Below, one piece after another: positions 27,991-37,394 of a stretch of DNA of 64,000 nt. Made by a program: the position numbers and the translations under genes. The first letter of the stretch is position 1. Each line of letters begins with the position of its first letter. The stretch spans positions 2,604,001-2,668,000 of the forward strand of contig NZ_CP116936.1 of NCBI RefSeq assembly GCF_028475105.1. Direction: 5' to 3'. Origin of the DNA: Micromonospora sp. LH3U1 (GTDB taxonomy: Bacteria > Actinomycetota > Actinomycetes > Mycobacteriales > Micromonosporaceae). A model generated the notes under the pieces. That model was not told where the DNA came from and did not search any database. It worked only from the letters and a program-made list of their open reading frames with translations.

Positions 27991-29985
27991 GTGCCCAAAC
28001 TCTCGCACTTGTGGCGTTCCGCAGGACGACGTCGTACTCGGGCGGGGGTGGTCGCGCTCGCGGTCGTCGCCGCGGTTCTGGGCGTACCCACCACCACGTC
28101 GGCTGCGGTGGTACCGGTCCCGGAGACGGCGACCCTGGTGTCCGCGAACCCCGCCGACTCGACCCCGCACGCGCGGGACGGCGAAACCCGCGCCTTCGCG
28201 CAGGTGGGCAACACGGTCTTCGTCGGCGGCAGCTTCACCCAGCTCCGGCAGACCGCCAGCTCCGCGTGGGTCACGCAGCGCTACCTCTTCGCGTACGACC
28301 GGACCAGCGGCACCATGTCCACCACCTTCCTTCCGGTGCTCGACGGCGCGGTCAACACGCTTCTCGCCGGCCCCGGCGGCACGCTGATCGTCGGGGGCGC
28401 CTTCAAGAACGTCAACGGCGTCTCCCGGAAGAACCTGGTCGCCCTCAACCCGTCGACGGGCGCGATCATCGACAGCTGGGTCGGGCGCTCCGACGGCGGC
28501 GCGATCCGTGACGTGGCGTTGCACGGCAACTGGCTGTACGTGGCCGGCGCGTTCAACTGGCTCAACGGCACCGCGCACTCCGGCCTCGGCCGGCTCAACG
28601 CGACCACCGGCGCGATCGACCCGAGCTTCAGCATCGACGCCACCGTCGGTCGGCACAGCACCACGTCGTACGTCTGGACCATCGACGTCGCGCCGGACGG
28701 CAACACGCTGGTCGTCGGCGGCAACTTCACGCTCGTCAACGACCTTCCGCGCAACCAGATGGCGTTGGTGGACGTCTCCGCGACGCCGACGCTGCTCGAC
28801 TGGAGCACCGAGAAGTTCGTCCCGCCGTGCGCGGCGCCGACGACCTTCGTGCACTACGTGCAGGACGTGAAGTTCGGTGGCGACGGCAGCTGGTTCGTGG
28901 TCGGCACCAACGGCGGCGCCGGCTGGCCGACCGCGTACTGCGACGCGCTGGTCCGCTTCGAGACCGCCGCGCGGGGCAGCGGGCAGCTCGCCACCTGGGT
29001 CGACTTCACCGGTAACGACACCATCACGTCGCTCGAGGTGGCGGACAACGTGATCTACCTGGGCGGGCACTTCCGCTGGGTCAACAACCCGAACGCCAGC
29101 GACAACGCCGGCCCGGGCGCGGTCGACCGGCTCGGTATCGCCGCCGTCACCCCGGCGACCGGTATGCCGGTGAACTGGAACCCGCGCCGCAGCGGCAGCG
29201 CCTCGATGCCCTCGGGCACCAGCAACTGGGGTTCGTCGGTGCCGGTGCTCTGGCGTGGCACGGACGGCCTCTACTTCGGGCACAACTCCGATGGCATGGG
29301 CGAGGAGTACCACGGCCGCCTCGGCATGTTCCCGCTCGCTGGCGGGCGTACCTTCACCGCGAAGAATCCGCCCTCCGCCACCACCGGCAACCTCTACCTG
29401 AACACCGCTCCGGGCACCGTGGCGAAGGTGCCGTTCGACGGCACCGCGCTGGGCACCCCGGCCACGGTCAGCCAGCCCGCGTACACGGCGGCCGGCGCGA
29501 CCTGGCGGGTGGCCGACCGGATCTACTGGGCGCACACGGTGGCCGGCACGCCCACCGGAAGTCGGATCGACATCTCGCTGTTCAACGGCGGCGCGATCGG
29601 CTCGCCGTGGGAGGCGTCCGGCTACAACGACTGGTACAACCCGGCGTTGCTGACCGGTGCCTTCTTCCTCGACGGCCGGCTCTACTACACCCGTACCGGG
29701 GCGAACAATCTCTACTACCGCTACTTCGAGATCGATGGCAACTACCTCGGTGCCACCGAATTCGCCCTGCCGACCACCGGCGTGACCTGGTCGGCGGTGC
29801 GCGGCATGGCCTGGGTGGGCGGCCGGATCGTCTACGGTGCCACCGACGGCACCCTGCGCAGCGTGCCGTTCGACCCGACGGCCGCGCCGACCGCGGTGGT
29901 CAATGGCGCCTCGGCGACCGTCATCAGCACCGCGACGCCCGAGTTGTCCTGGTCCACCCCATCGACGTTCTTCTCCGTGCAGTAA
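27991..29985 (+). CDS. secreted delta-60 repeat beta-propeller protein
   Basis: 664 residues from GTG 27991 (GGAGG seven bases upstream). Signal peptide in RTRAGVVALAVVAAVLGVP with cleavage near TSA. At least five repeats share the core VGGxFxxVNG: VFVGGSFTQL, LIVGGAFKNVNG, LYVAGAFNWLNG, LVVGGNFTLVND, IYLGGHFRWVNN. These are delta-60 (DUF5122-type) propeller blades. The C-terminal third is rich in Tyr, Gly and Trp. Function unknown; binding of surface glycan is plausible from context only. A 14-bp palindrome AACGGT-CA-ACCGTT overlaps its stop codon (29984-29997). Confidence 0.82.
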   Translation: MPKLSHLWRSAGRRRTRAGVVALAVVAAVLGVPTTTSAAVVPVPETATLVSANPADSTPHARDGETRAFAQVGNTVFVGGSFTQLRQTASSAWVTQRYLFAYDRTSGTMSTTFLPVLDGAVNTLLAGPGGTLIVGGAFKNVNGVSRKNLVALNPSTGAIIDSWVGRSDGGAIRDVALHGNWLYVAGAFNWLNGTAHSGLGRLNATTGAIDPSFSIDATVGRHSTTSYVWTIDVAPDGNTLVVGGNFTLVNDLPRNQMALVDVSATPTLLDWSTEKFVPPCAAPTTFVHYVQDVKFGGDGSWFVVGTNGGAGWPTAYCDALVRFETAARGSGQLATWVDFTGNDTITSLEVADNVIYLGGHFRWVNNPNASDNAGPGAVDRLGIAAVTPATGMPVNWNPRRSGSASMPSGTSNWGSSVPVLWRGTDGLYFGHNSDGMGEEYHGRLGMFPLAGGRTFTAKNPPSATTGNLYLNTAPGTVAKVPFDGTALGTPATVSQPAYTAAGATWRVADRIYWAHTVAGTPTGSRIDISLFNGGAIGSPWEASGYNDWYNPALLTGAFFLDGRLYYTRTGANNLYYRYFEIDGNYLGATEFALPTTGVTWSAVRGMAWVGGRIVYGATDGTLRSVPFDPTAAPTAVVNGASATVISTATPELSWSTPSTFFSVQ

Positions 29986-30017
29986 CGGTCAACCGTTCGT
30001 AACGGAGCATCGGTAGA

Positions 30018-30632
30018 TTGTTCACGTTGGGCCGGTGGCGGGCACCACCGCCGCCGGCCCCGCGACGTGGGGGAGGGTCGTTGCTCGGCGCCGCTGGCAT
30101 CCGTACGAGACGCGCGGTGCGTCTGGTCTTCGCGGTCAAACGCGGCTGGTATCAGCTCCGCTACCGGCGGTTGACGCTCGGCCGGGACGTGGAGATCCGT
30201 GGCCGGATCCGGCTGCGTCGCGGTGTACGGGTGACCATCGGTGACCGCACCCGGCTGAACAAGCTCGTCCGCTTCGCGGGCCCCGGCGAGGTCCGCATCG
30301 GCGCCGACTGTCTGCTCAATGCCACGTGGATCGGCACCTGGACGTCGGTGACCGTGGGCGACCGGTGCCTCCTGTCGGATTGCGAGCTGCTCGACAACGA
30401 CTTCCACAACCTGCCACCCGCGCAGCGGCACGCACCGCCCGGCCCGCTCACCCGTGCCCCGATCGTCCTCGAGGACAACGTGTGGGTCGGTGCGCACGCC
30501 CTGGTGATGAAGGGCGTGCGGGTCGGCCGGGACAGCGTCGTGGGCGCGGCGACGGTGGTCCGTACGGACGTACCACCCGGCGTCGTGGTCGTCGGCAATC
30601 CTCAACAGACGGTGAAGAAGTTCCATGACTGA
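30018..30632 (+). CDS. left-handed beta-helix acyltransferase (WcaF/LbH family)
   Basis: 204 residues from TTG 30018; a TTG near 30081 behind GGGGGAGGG or GTG 30120 are alternatives. Hexapeptide repeats (VRVTIGDRTRL, EVRIGADCLL, VTVGDRCLLS) form the beta-helix. The catalytic His lies in LLDNDFHNL, and the family end VWVGAHALVMKGVRVGRDSV...VVVGNP is complete. It probably O-acetylates a sugar of the polysaccharide or its precursor. First gene of a six-gene operon; it overlaps the next by eight bases. Confidence 0.85.
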   Translation: MFTLGRWRAPPPPAPRRGGGSLLGAAGIRTRRAVRLVFAVKRGWYQLRYRRLTLGRDVEIRGRIRLRRGVRVTIGDRTRLNKLVRFAGPGEVRIGADCLLNATWIGTWTSVTVGDRCLLSDCELLDNDFHNLPPAQRHAPPGPLTRAPIVLEDNVWVGAHALVMKGVRVGRDSVVGAATVVRTDVPPGVVVVGNPQQTVKKFHD

Positions 30633-32223
30633 TGCAGCGCCCGCCTCCTGGCCCACGGACGGCCCGTCCTCCGGCACCCCGCGTGTCGTGACACTGACCG
30701 ACCTGCTCCGGGTGCCGCTGCACCGGATGCGGCTGGTGGCGGCGGTGGCCATGATCGGTCTGTTCGCCGCGCTCGGCTACGTGCTGCTGGTGCCGGCGGC
30801 GCTGACCGCGAGCGCCGTGGTGGCGGTCCGACCGGTGGTGACCGACGCGTTCACCCCCAGCGGTGCGGGCGCCGACCGTGCGGTCAACATGAACGTGGAG
30901 AGCGGCATCGCCACCGGCACCGAGGTGGTGCAGCGGCTCGCCGACTCGGCCGGCGGCGACCCGCGTGACATCCGCGACGCGCTTGAGGTCGAGGTGCCCA
31001 CCGGTGGGCAGATCCTGCGCTTCACCTACCAGGCGCGCGACGCGCACCGGGCGGTGCAGAGCGCCAACATGGCCGCCCAGGCATATCTGGACGTGCGCCG
31101 CACCATGTACGAGCAGCAGCGCGCCGAGATGCTGCGCTCCTACGACGCCAGCATCACCAAGGTCGTCGCTCAGCAGACCGCGTTGCAGAAGCGGGCGAGC
31201 ACCGTCAAGGACACCGCTGCCGGCGATGCCCTGGTGGCCGAGCTGGCCGGGATCAACAACCAGCTCACCCAGCTCAACGCCGCCCGTACCGAGATCGCCG
31301 CGGTCGACGTCAACCCCGGCTGGGTCACCCAGACCGCCGAGAAGGCGCTGGTCACCTCCGCCGGGAACCGGCCGCTCTACCTGGTCGCCGGCCTGCTCGG
31401 TGGCGCGCTGGTCGGCATCGTGCTGGCGTACGCGTGGGAGTCGGCCGACCGGCGGGTCCGCTCGGTCGCCGACGGACGGGACGCCAGTGGCCTGCCGCTG
31501 CTCGGCACGGTGCGCCGGCCGTCGTTCCGGGGCAGCGCTCGGGCGGTCGACGCCGACATCCGGTACGTGGCGATGGCGGTCGCCGAGCGGGTCCGTCAGC
31601 CTGCCCGGGTGGCGTTGGTCACCGCCCGGGAGGACGCCACCGGGCTCACCGCCGGGCTCGCGGTGGCGCTCGCCGCCGACGGCCGGGAGGTCTTCGTCGC
31701 CGACGACAGCGGGCGGACCGAGCGGCTGCGGGCCACCGTGCTCGCCGACCGGGGGCGGCTGCCCATCGACCCCTCCCGACCGCTGGTGCCCAAGCCCCGC
31801 CCCGCCGGAAGCACCCCGGCCGTTGCCGGCGCCGCGGACAGCGCGGCCGCCCGCCGGCCCTCCCCGCACCCGCCCGGCGCCCGACCGTCCACCGATCCGG
31901 ACGCCACGCTGACGCTGCCCCGGGTCTCGTCCGCCCGCCCGGAGAACGGTCGGGTCGTCGCCCCGGACGAGGTGGCTGTGGGTGTGGGCAGCGTCCGGTT
32001 CGGCACCTGGCGACAGGGCGCGGACCACGGGCTTGTGCTGTTCAACGCCCCGCCTGCCGAGTCCGACGAGCGCGGCGTCGCCGTGGCCCGGCAGGGCAGC
32101 GCGGTGGTGGTCGTCGAGCGGGACCGCACCCGGCAGAGCGACCTGCGACGCCTGGTGGAGCGGTTGCGCGCCGCCGGGGTCACCCCGCTGGGCTTCGTGC
32201 TCACGCGCAACGGTCGGGCCTGA
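30625..32223 (+). CDS. Wzz-type chain-length protein with degenerate tyrosine-kinase domain
   Basis: 532 residues. Two membrane helices (about 37-60 and 251-271) enclose a helical outer domain with the coiled-coil stretch RTMYEQQRAEMLRSYDASIT, the Wzz layout. The cytoplasmic part aligns by order with bacterial tyrosine kinases (VALVTAREDATGLTAGLAVAL, then REVFVADDSGR), but the Walker A Gly-Lys-Ser/Thr is absent and no C-terminal Tyr cluster is present. It should control polymer length or export without kinase activity. Start overlaps the acyltransferase gene; the polymerase gene follows after two bases. Confidence 0.82.
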   Translation: MTDAAPASWPTDGPSSGTPRVVTLTDLLRVPLHRMRLVAAVAMIGLFAALGYVLLVPAALTASAVVAVRPVVTDAFTPSGAGADRAVNMNVESGIATGTEVVQRLADSAGGDPRDIRDALEVEVPTGGQILRFTYQARDAHRAVQSANMAAQAYLDVRRTMYEQQRAEMLRSYDASITKVVAQQTALQKRASTVKDTAAGDALVAELAGINNQLTQLNAARTEIAAVDVNPGWVTQTAEKALVTSAGNRPLYLVAGLLGGALVGIVLAYAWESADRRVRSVADGRDASGLPLLGTVRRPSFRGSARAVDADIRYVAMAVAERVRQPARVALVTAREDATGLTAGLAVALAADGREVFVADDSGRTERLRATVLADRGRLPIDPSRPLVPKPRPAGSTPAVAGAADSAAARRPSPHPPGARPSTDPDATLTLPRVSSARPENGRVVAPDEVAVGVGSVRFGTWRQGADHGLVLFNAPPAESDERGVAVARQGSAVVVVERDRTRQSDLRRLVERLRAAGVTPLGFVLTRNGRA

Positions 32224-32225
32224 GC

Positions 32226-33584
32226 GTGTCGGTCACCCGCGCCCCGACGACCGAACCGCCGCCCGGAGGCGTGCCGGACGTCGTCGCGCCGGTGCCGCCG
32301 CCCGCGCCGCCCCGGCTGCCGCTCTGGCCGCTGTCGCTGATGTTCGGCCTGGTGCCGCTCTGGTGGTTGCTCGGTGCCTTCTACCTCGGCTGGCCGTTGC
32401 TGGGCGCGTTGCTGTTCGCGTTGCTGCTGACCCGGGGGCGGGTGCCGTTGCCGCCGGCGGCCGGTATCTGGCTGCTGTTCCTCGCCATCGTGGTGGTCAG
32501 CGCCACCCAGCTGTCGTCGCCCGCCTCGCTGCTCACGTTCGCGCTGCGCCTGGCGTTCTACCTGACCGCGCTGGTGGTCGGCGTCTACGTCTACGCCGCC
32601 GCCCGGGAACGCGCCAGCCTGGTGGCGGTGCTCACCCCACTCTGCGCGTTCTGGTTCGGGCTGGTGGCGCTGGGCTGGCTCGGGGTGCTGGTGCCCCGGC
32701 TGGCCATGACGACCCCGATGGAGGTGCTGCTGCCCGCCGGCGTGGCCCGCACCCCGTTCATCCAGGACATGGTGCACCTCACCACAGCGGAGTACAGCGT
32801 CCGTTCGCTCAACCCGATCTACCGACCGGCCGCCCCGTTCGCGTACACCAACAACTACGGCAGCGCGTACGCCATGACCCTGCCCTGCGTGGTGGCCTTC
32901 GCGATGCTGCGCCGGCAGGGGTTGCTGCGCTGGGCTCTGCTGGCGTCGCTGCCGCTGTCGCTGGCGCCGGCGTTCCTCACCCTCAACCGGGCGATGTTCC
33001 TCAGCCTCGGCGCCGGGCTGGCGGTGCTCGGGGTGCGGGCCAGCCTGCGCGGCAATATCCGGGTGGCCGCGTCGATCGTCGGAGTGGTGGTGATCGGCGC
33101 GTTGGCCACGCTGGTCATTCCGATCACCGCCCTGATCAGCCAACGGGTCGACTCCAGTGACACCAACACCGACCGGCTCTCGCTCTACACCGAGGTGATC
33201 CGCCGGGTCCAGGAGTCGCCGTGGTTGGGCTACGGCGCGCCGGTGAACGTCGACACCGTCTCGGCGGCCGCGCCGATCGGCACCCAGGGGCAGCTGTGGA
33301 TGGTGCTGTTCAGTCATGGCGTACCAGCGCTCATCTGCTTCCTGGCCTGGTTCGTCGCCGCAGCGGTGATCTGCGCGCGGGCGACCTCGGCGGCCGGTCA
33401 GTGGCTGGCGGTGGTGCCGGTGGTCTGCCTGGTGCAGATCCCGTTCTACGGAATGGCGAATCAGAACCTGGCGGTCGCGTTCTTCGCGGTCGCCTTCGCG
33501 ATGGCGCTCAGTGAACGCGAACGCCTGACCCGGTTGGCCGGGTCGCCGCCGCCGGCCGTGCGCACCGCGGCGGTGCCCGCATGA
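32226..33584 (+). CDS. Wzy-like polysaccharide polymerase / O-antigen ligase family protein
   Basis: 452 residues from GTG 32226, two bases after the Wzz stop. About eleven hydrophobic segments and a large outer loop (about residues 165-215, TTPMEVLLPAGVART to NNYGSAYA). FLTLNRAMFLSLGAGL and ESPWLGYGAP match the Wzy_C (O-antigen ligase) core. It should join lipid-linked repeat units outside the membrane. Four-base overlap with the flippase gene. Confidence 0.82.
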   Translation: MSVTRAPTTEPPPGGVPDVVAPVPPPAPPRLPLWPLSLMFGLVPLWWLLGAFYLGWPLLGALLFALLLTRGRVPLPPAAGIWLLFLAIVVVSATQLSSPASLLTFALRLAFYLTALVVGVYVYAAARERASLVAVLTPLCAFWFGLVALGWLGVLVPRLAMTTPMEVLLPAGVARTPFIQDMVHLTTAEYSVRSLNPIYRPAAPFAYTNNYGSAYAMTLPCVVAFAMLRRQGLLRWALLASLPLSLAPAFLTLNRAMFLSLGAGLAVLGVRASLRGNIRVAASIVGVVVIGALATLVIPITALISQRVDSSDTNTDRLSLYTEVIRRVQESPWLGYGAPVNVDTVSAAAPIGTQGQLWMVLFSHGVPALICFLAWFVAAAVICARATSAAGQWLAVVPVVCLVQIPFYGMANQNLAVAFFAVAFAMALSERERLTRLAGSPPPAVRTAAVPA

Positions 33585-35224
33585 CCGCCGTCACCCGACC
33601 GCCGACCGGCCCCGACCGCCCGACCCCGGTCCCCGCCGGTTCGGATGAGCCGGTGGGGTCGGTCGCGACCACGGCGGTGGACGCGGGCTCGGCCGAGACC
33701 CGACGCAGCGCGCGCAGCGGTGTGGCCGGGCTGCTCGGCGCGGCCACCAGCGGGCTGTTCGGCTTCGTGCTGGCCGTGGTGATCACCCGGGGGTACGGCA
33801 CGACCGGCTCGGGCGCGTTCTTCGCCGCGATCGGGGTGGTCACCGTGGCCACCGCGATCTGCACGCTCGGCGCGGAGACCGGTCTGATGTGGGCGCTGCC
33901 CCGCCGCAGTACCGGCGTGCGCGGGGACGCGGCCCGGGTGCTCCCGGTGGCGCTGATCCCGCCGCTGCTGGCCGGGCTCCTGGTCGCCGGCGTGGGTGTG
34001 CTGGCCGCCGACGCGCTCGCGCCCCGGCTGTTGGGCGGCTCCGGTGCGAGCGGCGCCGCCCTGCTCACGGTCACGTTCGCCGCGGTGCCGGTGGTGGTCG
34101 CGATGACCCTGCTGCTGGCCGCGCTGCGCTGCGTGCGGCCCATCCGTGCGTACGTCGCAGTGCAGTTCCTGCTGCTGCCGGTTGCCCGCCCGGCGCTGGT
34201 CGGTGCGGCCGCGCTGGCCGGCGGTGGCCTGCTCGCCGGCATGACCGGCTGGTTGGTGCCGGCGGCGTTGGCGCTGCTGGTCTGCCTCACCCTCGTCGCC
34301 GGGCCGCTCGGCCTGGGCCGGGGCGCGGCGCTGCGGCCGAGCCGCGCCGACTGGTCGACGTTCTGGCGCTTCGCGCTGCCCCGGGCCGCCTCGGCGGCCA
34401 TCGACGCGGGCAGCATGTGGGTGGGTGTGCTGCTCACCTCGGTGCTGGCCGGGCCGGCGGACGCCGGCGTGTTCGGCGCGGTCGGCCGCTACGTGCTGGC
34501 CGGCCAACTCGCCATGCAGGGGCTGCGGGTGGCGGTGTCACCGCAGCTGTCCCGGCTGCTCGGGCGCGGCGAGCGGGCCGCGGCGGCGGCCGTGCACCGG
34601 CAGTTGACGACCTGGGGGCTGGTGCTGTCCTGGCCGGTGTATCTGCTGCTGGCGGTCTTCGCGCTGGCCTTCCTCCAGTTGTTCGGGCCGGAGTTCACCG
34701 CCGGCGTGCCGGCGATGACGGTGCTCGCGCTGGCGATGCTGGTCAACACCGGGGTGGGCAACGTGCAGAGCCTGCTGCTGATGGGCGGGCGTAGCGGGCT
34801 GCACCTGGTGGCCACCGTGGCCGGGTTGACGGTGACCGTCTCGCTGGGCCTCTGGCTGATCCCCCGCTACGGCGCCACGGGCGCGGCGGTGGCCTGGGCA
34901 GCCGGCATCGCCACCGAGAACCTCACCGCCGCCGGGTTCGCCCGGTCGGTGGTTCGGGAGCCACTGTTCGACACCGCGATGGTGCGTGCCGCGGCGGCGA
35001 CGATCGCCGGTGTGGGCCTGGCGGCCGGCGCCGGTGTGCTGGCGGGCGGTCGCGGCCTGCCCGGCCTGGCGGTGGCGCTCGCGGTGCTGCTGGCCGGCTG
35101 CGTCGGCATGTTGACGTTGCGCCGGGTGCGCGCCGGCATCCAGGGGACCATGAGGCAGATCCGTGGAGGGGACAACGCGGCCACGGCCGCCGAGCCCGTC
35201 CCGGCATCGACGAGAGGCAGGTGA
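33581..35224 (+). CDS. Wzx-like flippase (MATE/MOP superfamily)
   Basis: 547 residues with a Pro/Thr-rich N-terminal tail and about fourteen membrane segments. SARSGVAGLLGAATSGLFGF at the start of helix 1 and later GRYVLAGQLAMQGLRVAVSPQLSRLL are typical of polysaccharide-export MOP proteins. It would flip undecaprenyl-linked oligosaccharide across the membrane. ATG overlaps the Wzy stop; its own stop overlaps the sulfotransferase start. Confidence 0.85.
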   Translation: MTAVTRPPTGPDRPTPVPAGSDEPVGSVATTAVDAGSAETRRSARSGVAGLLGAATSGLFGFVLAVVITRGYGTTGSGAFFAAIGVVTVATAICTLGAETGLMWALPRRSTGVRGDAARVLPVALIPPLLAGLLVAGVGVLAADALAPRLLGGSGASGAALLTVTFAAVPVVVAMTLLLAALRCVRPIRAYVAVQFLLLPVARPALVGAAALAGGGLLAGMTGWLVPAALALLVCLTLVAGPLGLGRGAALRPSRADWSTFWRFALPRAASAAIDAGSMWVGVLLTSVLAGPADAGVFGAVGRYVLAGQLAMQGLRVAVSPQLSRLLGRGERAAAAAVHRQLTTWGLVLSWPVYLLLAVFALAFLQLFGPEFTAGVPAMTVLALAMLVNTGVGNVQSLLLMGGRSGLHLVATVAGLTVTVSLGLWLIPRYGATGAAVAWAAGIATENLTAAGFARSVVREPLFDTAMVRAAAATIAGVGLAAGAGVLAGGRGLPGLAVALAVLLAGCVGMLTLRRVRAGIQGTMRQIRGGDNAATAAEPVPASTRGR

Positions 35225-36135
35225 GGTCCGTCGTGGCGTCCATCCGTGACCGGGTCAAGCAGTTGGTCCCGACGCAGGTGACCACCCGGGTGAAGGAGTC
35301 GCTGGTCGACTACGGGGTACGCACCAGTGATCGCCGGCCGCTGCCGGACTTCCTGATCATCGGCACCAAGCGGGGCGGCACCACCTCCCTGTGGAACTAC
35401 CTCATCCAGCACCCGCTGGTGCCCCGGCTCTTCCCCGCGTGGAACACCAAGTCCGCGCACTACTTCGAGGAGCACTGGGGTCGCGGCGAGTCCTGGTACC
35501 GCTCGCACTTCCCGACCGAGCGGCAGCGGGACGCCCTGGCCAAGCGGCACGGCGGTCCGGTCCGGGTCGGCGAGGCCGCCCCGCTGTACATGTTCCACCC
35601 CCTCGCCGCGCAGCGGGTCGCCGCGTTGATGCCGACGGTGAAGCTGATCGTTCTCCTGCGTGATCCGGTGGAGCGGGCGTACTCGCACTGGAAGGAACGC
35701 CGCACCCACGGGATCGAGCCACTGGACTTCGCCGCCGCGCTGGCGGCCGAGCCGGGGCGCACGGCGGGGGAGCGGGAGCGGTTGATCGCCGAGCCGGAGT
35801 CGTTCAGCGAGCCGTTCGACTGGTACACGTACCGGGCCCGGGGGCGCTACCTGGAGCATCTGGAGCCGTGGCTGGAGCGCTTCGATCGGGAGCAGATCCT
35901 CTTCCTGCCCAGCGAGGATCTCTACCGCGACTCCCGCGCCACCTATCGGCGCACCCTCGACTTCCTCGGGCTACCGGCGTACGACCTGCCCAACTTCAAG
36001 GTCTACAACGACCGGCGTTCGTCGCCGCTGGAGCCGGCGGTGCGCGCCGAACTGACCGACTACTACCGGCCGTACAACGACGCGCTGCGCCAGCGGCTCG
36101 GGCTGGACCTCGACTGGGCGGACCGGGCGGCGTGA
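35221..36135 (+). CDS. PAPS-dependent sulfotransferase
   Basis: 304 residues from GTG 35221. The 5'-phosphosulfate loop is IIGTKRGGTTSLWNYL (about 46-61) and the 3'-phosphate site is VKLIVLLRDPVERAYSHW (about 140-157), together diagnostic for carbohydrate sulfotransferases of the heparan/NodH-like group. The acceptor end (LPNFKVYNDRRSSPL) is divergent. No membrane helix. In this operon the likely acceptor is a sugar of the surface polymer. No PAPS-synthesis gene is in the window. Confidence 0.87.
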   Translation: MRSVVASIRDRVKQLVPTQVTTRVKESLVDYGVRTSDRRPLPDFLIIGTKRGGTTSLWNYLIQHPLVPRLFPAWNTKSAHYFEEHWGRGESWYRSHFPTERQRDALAKRHGGPVRVGEAAPLYMFHPLAAQRVAALMPTVKLIVLLRDPVERAYSHWKERRTHGIEPLDFAAALAAEPGRTAGERERLIAEPESFSEPFDWYTYRARGRYLEHLEPWLERFDREQILFLPSEDLYRDSRATYRRTLDFLGLPAYDLPNFKVYNDRRSSPLEPAVRAELTDYYRPYNDALRQRLGLDLDWADRAA

Positions 36136-37394
36136 CGACGCGGGTGGACCCGGCCACGGACCCACGTTCCCGTGTGGACGGTCTGGGTTGGGTGAGCCGC
36201 GCGGTCTTCCCGGACGACCGGGTCGGCCTGACCGTGGGCGGTGCCCCGCCGGCCGGTCACCAGGCGGTGGCCCGGTACGCGGTGGTGCCGTCGGTCGCCC
36301 GGGCCCGGTTCCTGGTGCCGTTGGGCGCGCCCCGGGCCGGGGCGGCGTCGCTGTTGGCGTACAACGCCCTGCGGCCACCGAAGGTGCGGGCGCTGCGGGC
36401 GGTGCTCGGCGGGCTGGCCCGGTTCGGTGGGGTGGGGCTCGCGCCCTTTCCGACGCTGACCGTCTCGGTGCCCGCGGGGGCACCGGCCGCTGAGTTGCTG
36501 CTGACCGAGCGGCTGGCCGCCGACCTGGGTGGCACGCCGTTGCTGGCCGCGTTCGGTGTCCGGCCACCGGACCCGAACGGCAAGCCCACCCTGCAGCTCT
36601 TCGCCGCCGACGGTCGTCCGCGCGGCTACGCGAAGATCGGCTGGAACGACGCGACCCGCGCGCTGGTCACCGCGGAGGCGGCGGCGCTGCGGTCGTTGCG
36701 CGCGGTCGTCGGCGTCGCCGACCACCCGATGCCGCCGAGGCTGCTCACCGAGACCGCCTGGGCGGGCCAGGTGGTCGCGGTGATCGAGCCGTTGCCACCA
36801 GCGGTACGCGGTGTGCCGGTCGACGACCCACCGCGGATCGCGGCGCTGCTCGCGGTCGCCCGGCGCGGCGGCCCGGCGGGTACGCCCCGACCACTGGCCG
36901 GGTCGACATTCCTGACCCGGCTGGCCGAGCAGGCCGGTCGGGCCGCCGCAGCCGAGCCGGCCGGTGCCCGGGCGGTCGCCGCGGTGTCCGCGCTGGCCCG
37001 TCGGCACGGCGACACGGGCGTCGAGTTCGGCCACTGGCACGGTGACTGGGTGCCCTGGAACCTGGGCTGGCACGCCGGCCAGTTGGTCGCCTGGGACTGG
37101 GAGCACAGCGGGCCGGACGTGCCGCTCGGCTTCGATCTGGCGCACGACGCGTTCCAACGGGCCCTGGTGCTGCGGGGTGAGTCGGCCGAGGCGGCGGCGT
37201 CGGCCGTCGACGGGTACCTGGGCCGGCACGGCGACCGACTCGGCCTCAGTGCGGCGCAGCGTCGGCTCGTCGCCGACGCGTACCTGGTGGAGATGTGGCT
37301 GCGGACCTGGCGGCTGGCCGACGCGGGCGCGGGCTGGAACGGCGCGCTGCATCCCGCTCTCTTGGACGTCATCGAGAAAAGACATAGCGGCTGA
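36132..37394 (+). CDS. aminoglycoside-phosphotransferase-like kinase
   Basis: 420 residues from GTG 36132, overlapping the sulfotransferase stop. The catalytic loop of the APH/choline-kinase fold is present: HGDWVPWN with Asp305 and Asn310, and the metal Asp322 in AWDWEHSG. The N-lobe is not clearly recognisable but has GYAKIGWN, with Lys in the expected strand. Aminoglycoside resistance is unlikely in this context; phosphorylation of a sugar or lipid carrier is more plausible. Last gene of the first polysaccharide operon. Confidence 0.7.
   Translation: MTTRVDPATDPRSRVDGLGWVSRAVFPDDRVGLTVGGAPPAGHQAVARYAVVPSVARARFLVPLGAPRAGAASLLAYNALRPPKVRALRAVLGGLARFGGVGLAPFPTLTVSVPAGAPAAELLLTERLAADLGGTPLLAAFGVRPPDPNGKPTLQLFAADGRPRGYAKIGWNDATRALVTAEAAALRSLRAVVGVADHPMPPRLLTETAWAGQVVAVIEPLPPAVRGVPVDDPPRIAALLAVARRGGPAGTPRPLAGSTFLTRLAEQAGRAAAAEPAGARAVAAVSALARRHGDTGVEFGHWHGDWVPWNLGWHAGQLVAWDWEHSGPDVPLGFDLAHDAFQRALVLRGESAEAAASAVDGYLGRHGDRLGLSAAQRRLVADAYLVEMWLRTWRLADAGAGWNGALHPALLDVIEKRHSG

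Noticed and set aside
36132..37394. Aminoglycoside resistance gene
   Set aside because: The APH catalytic loop is present but the context is a polysaccharide operon and the N-lobe is divergent; a resistance call would be unsupported.
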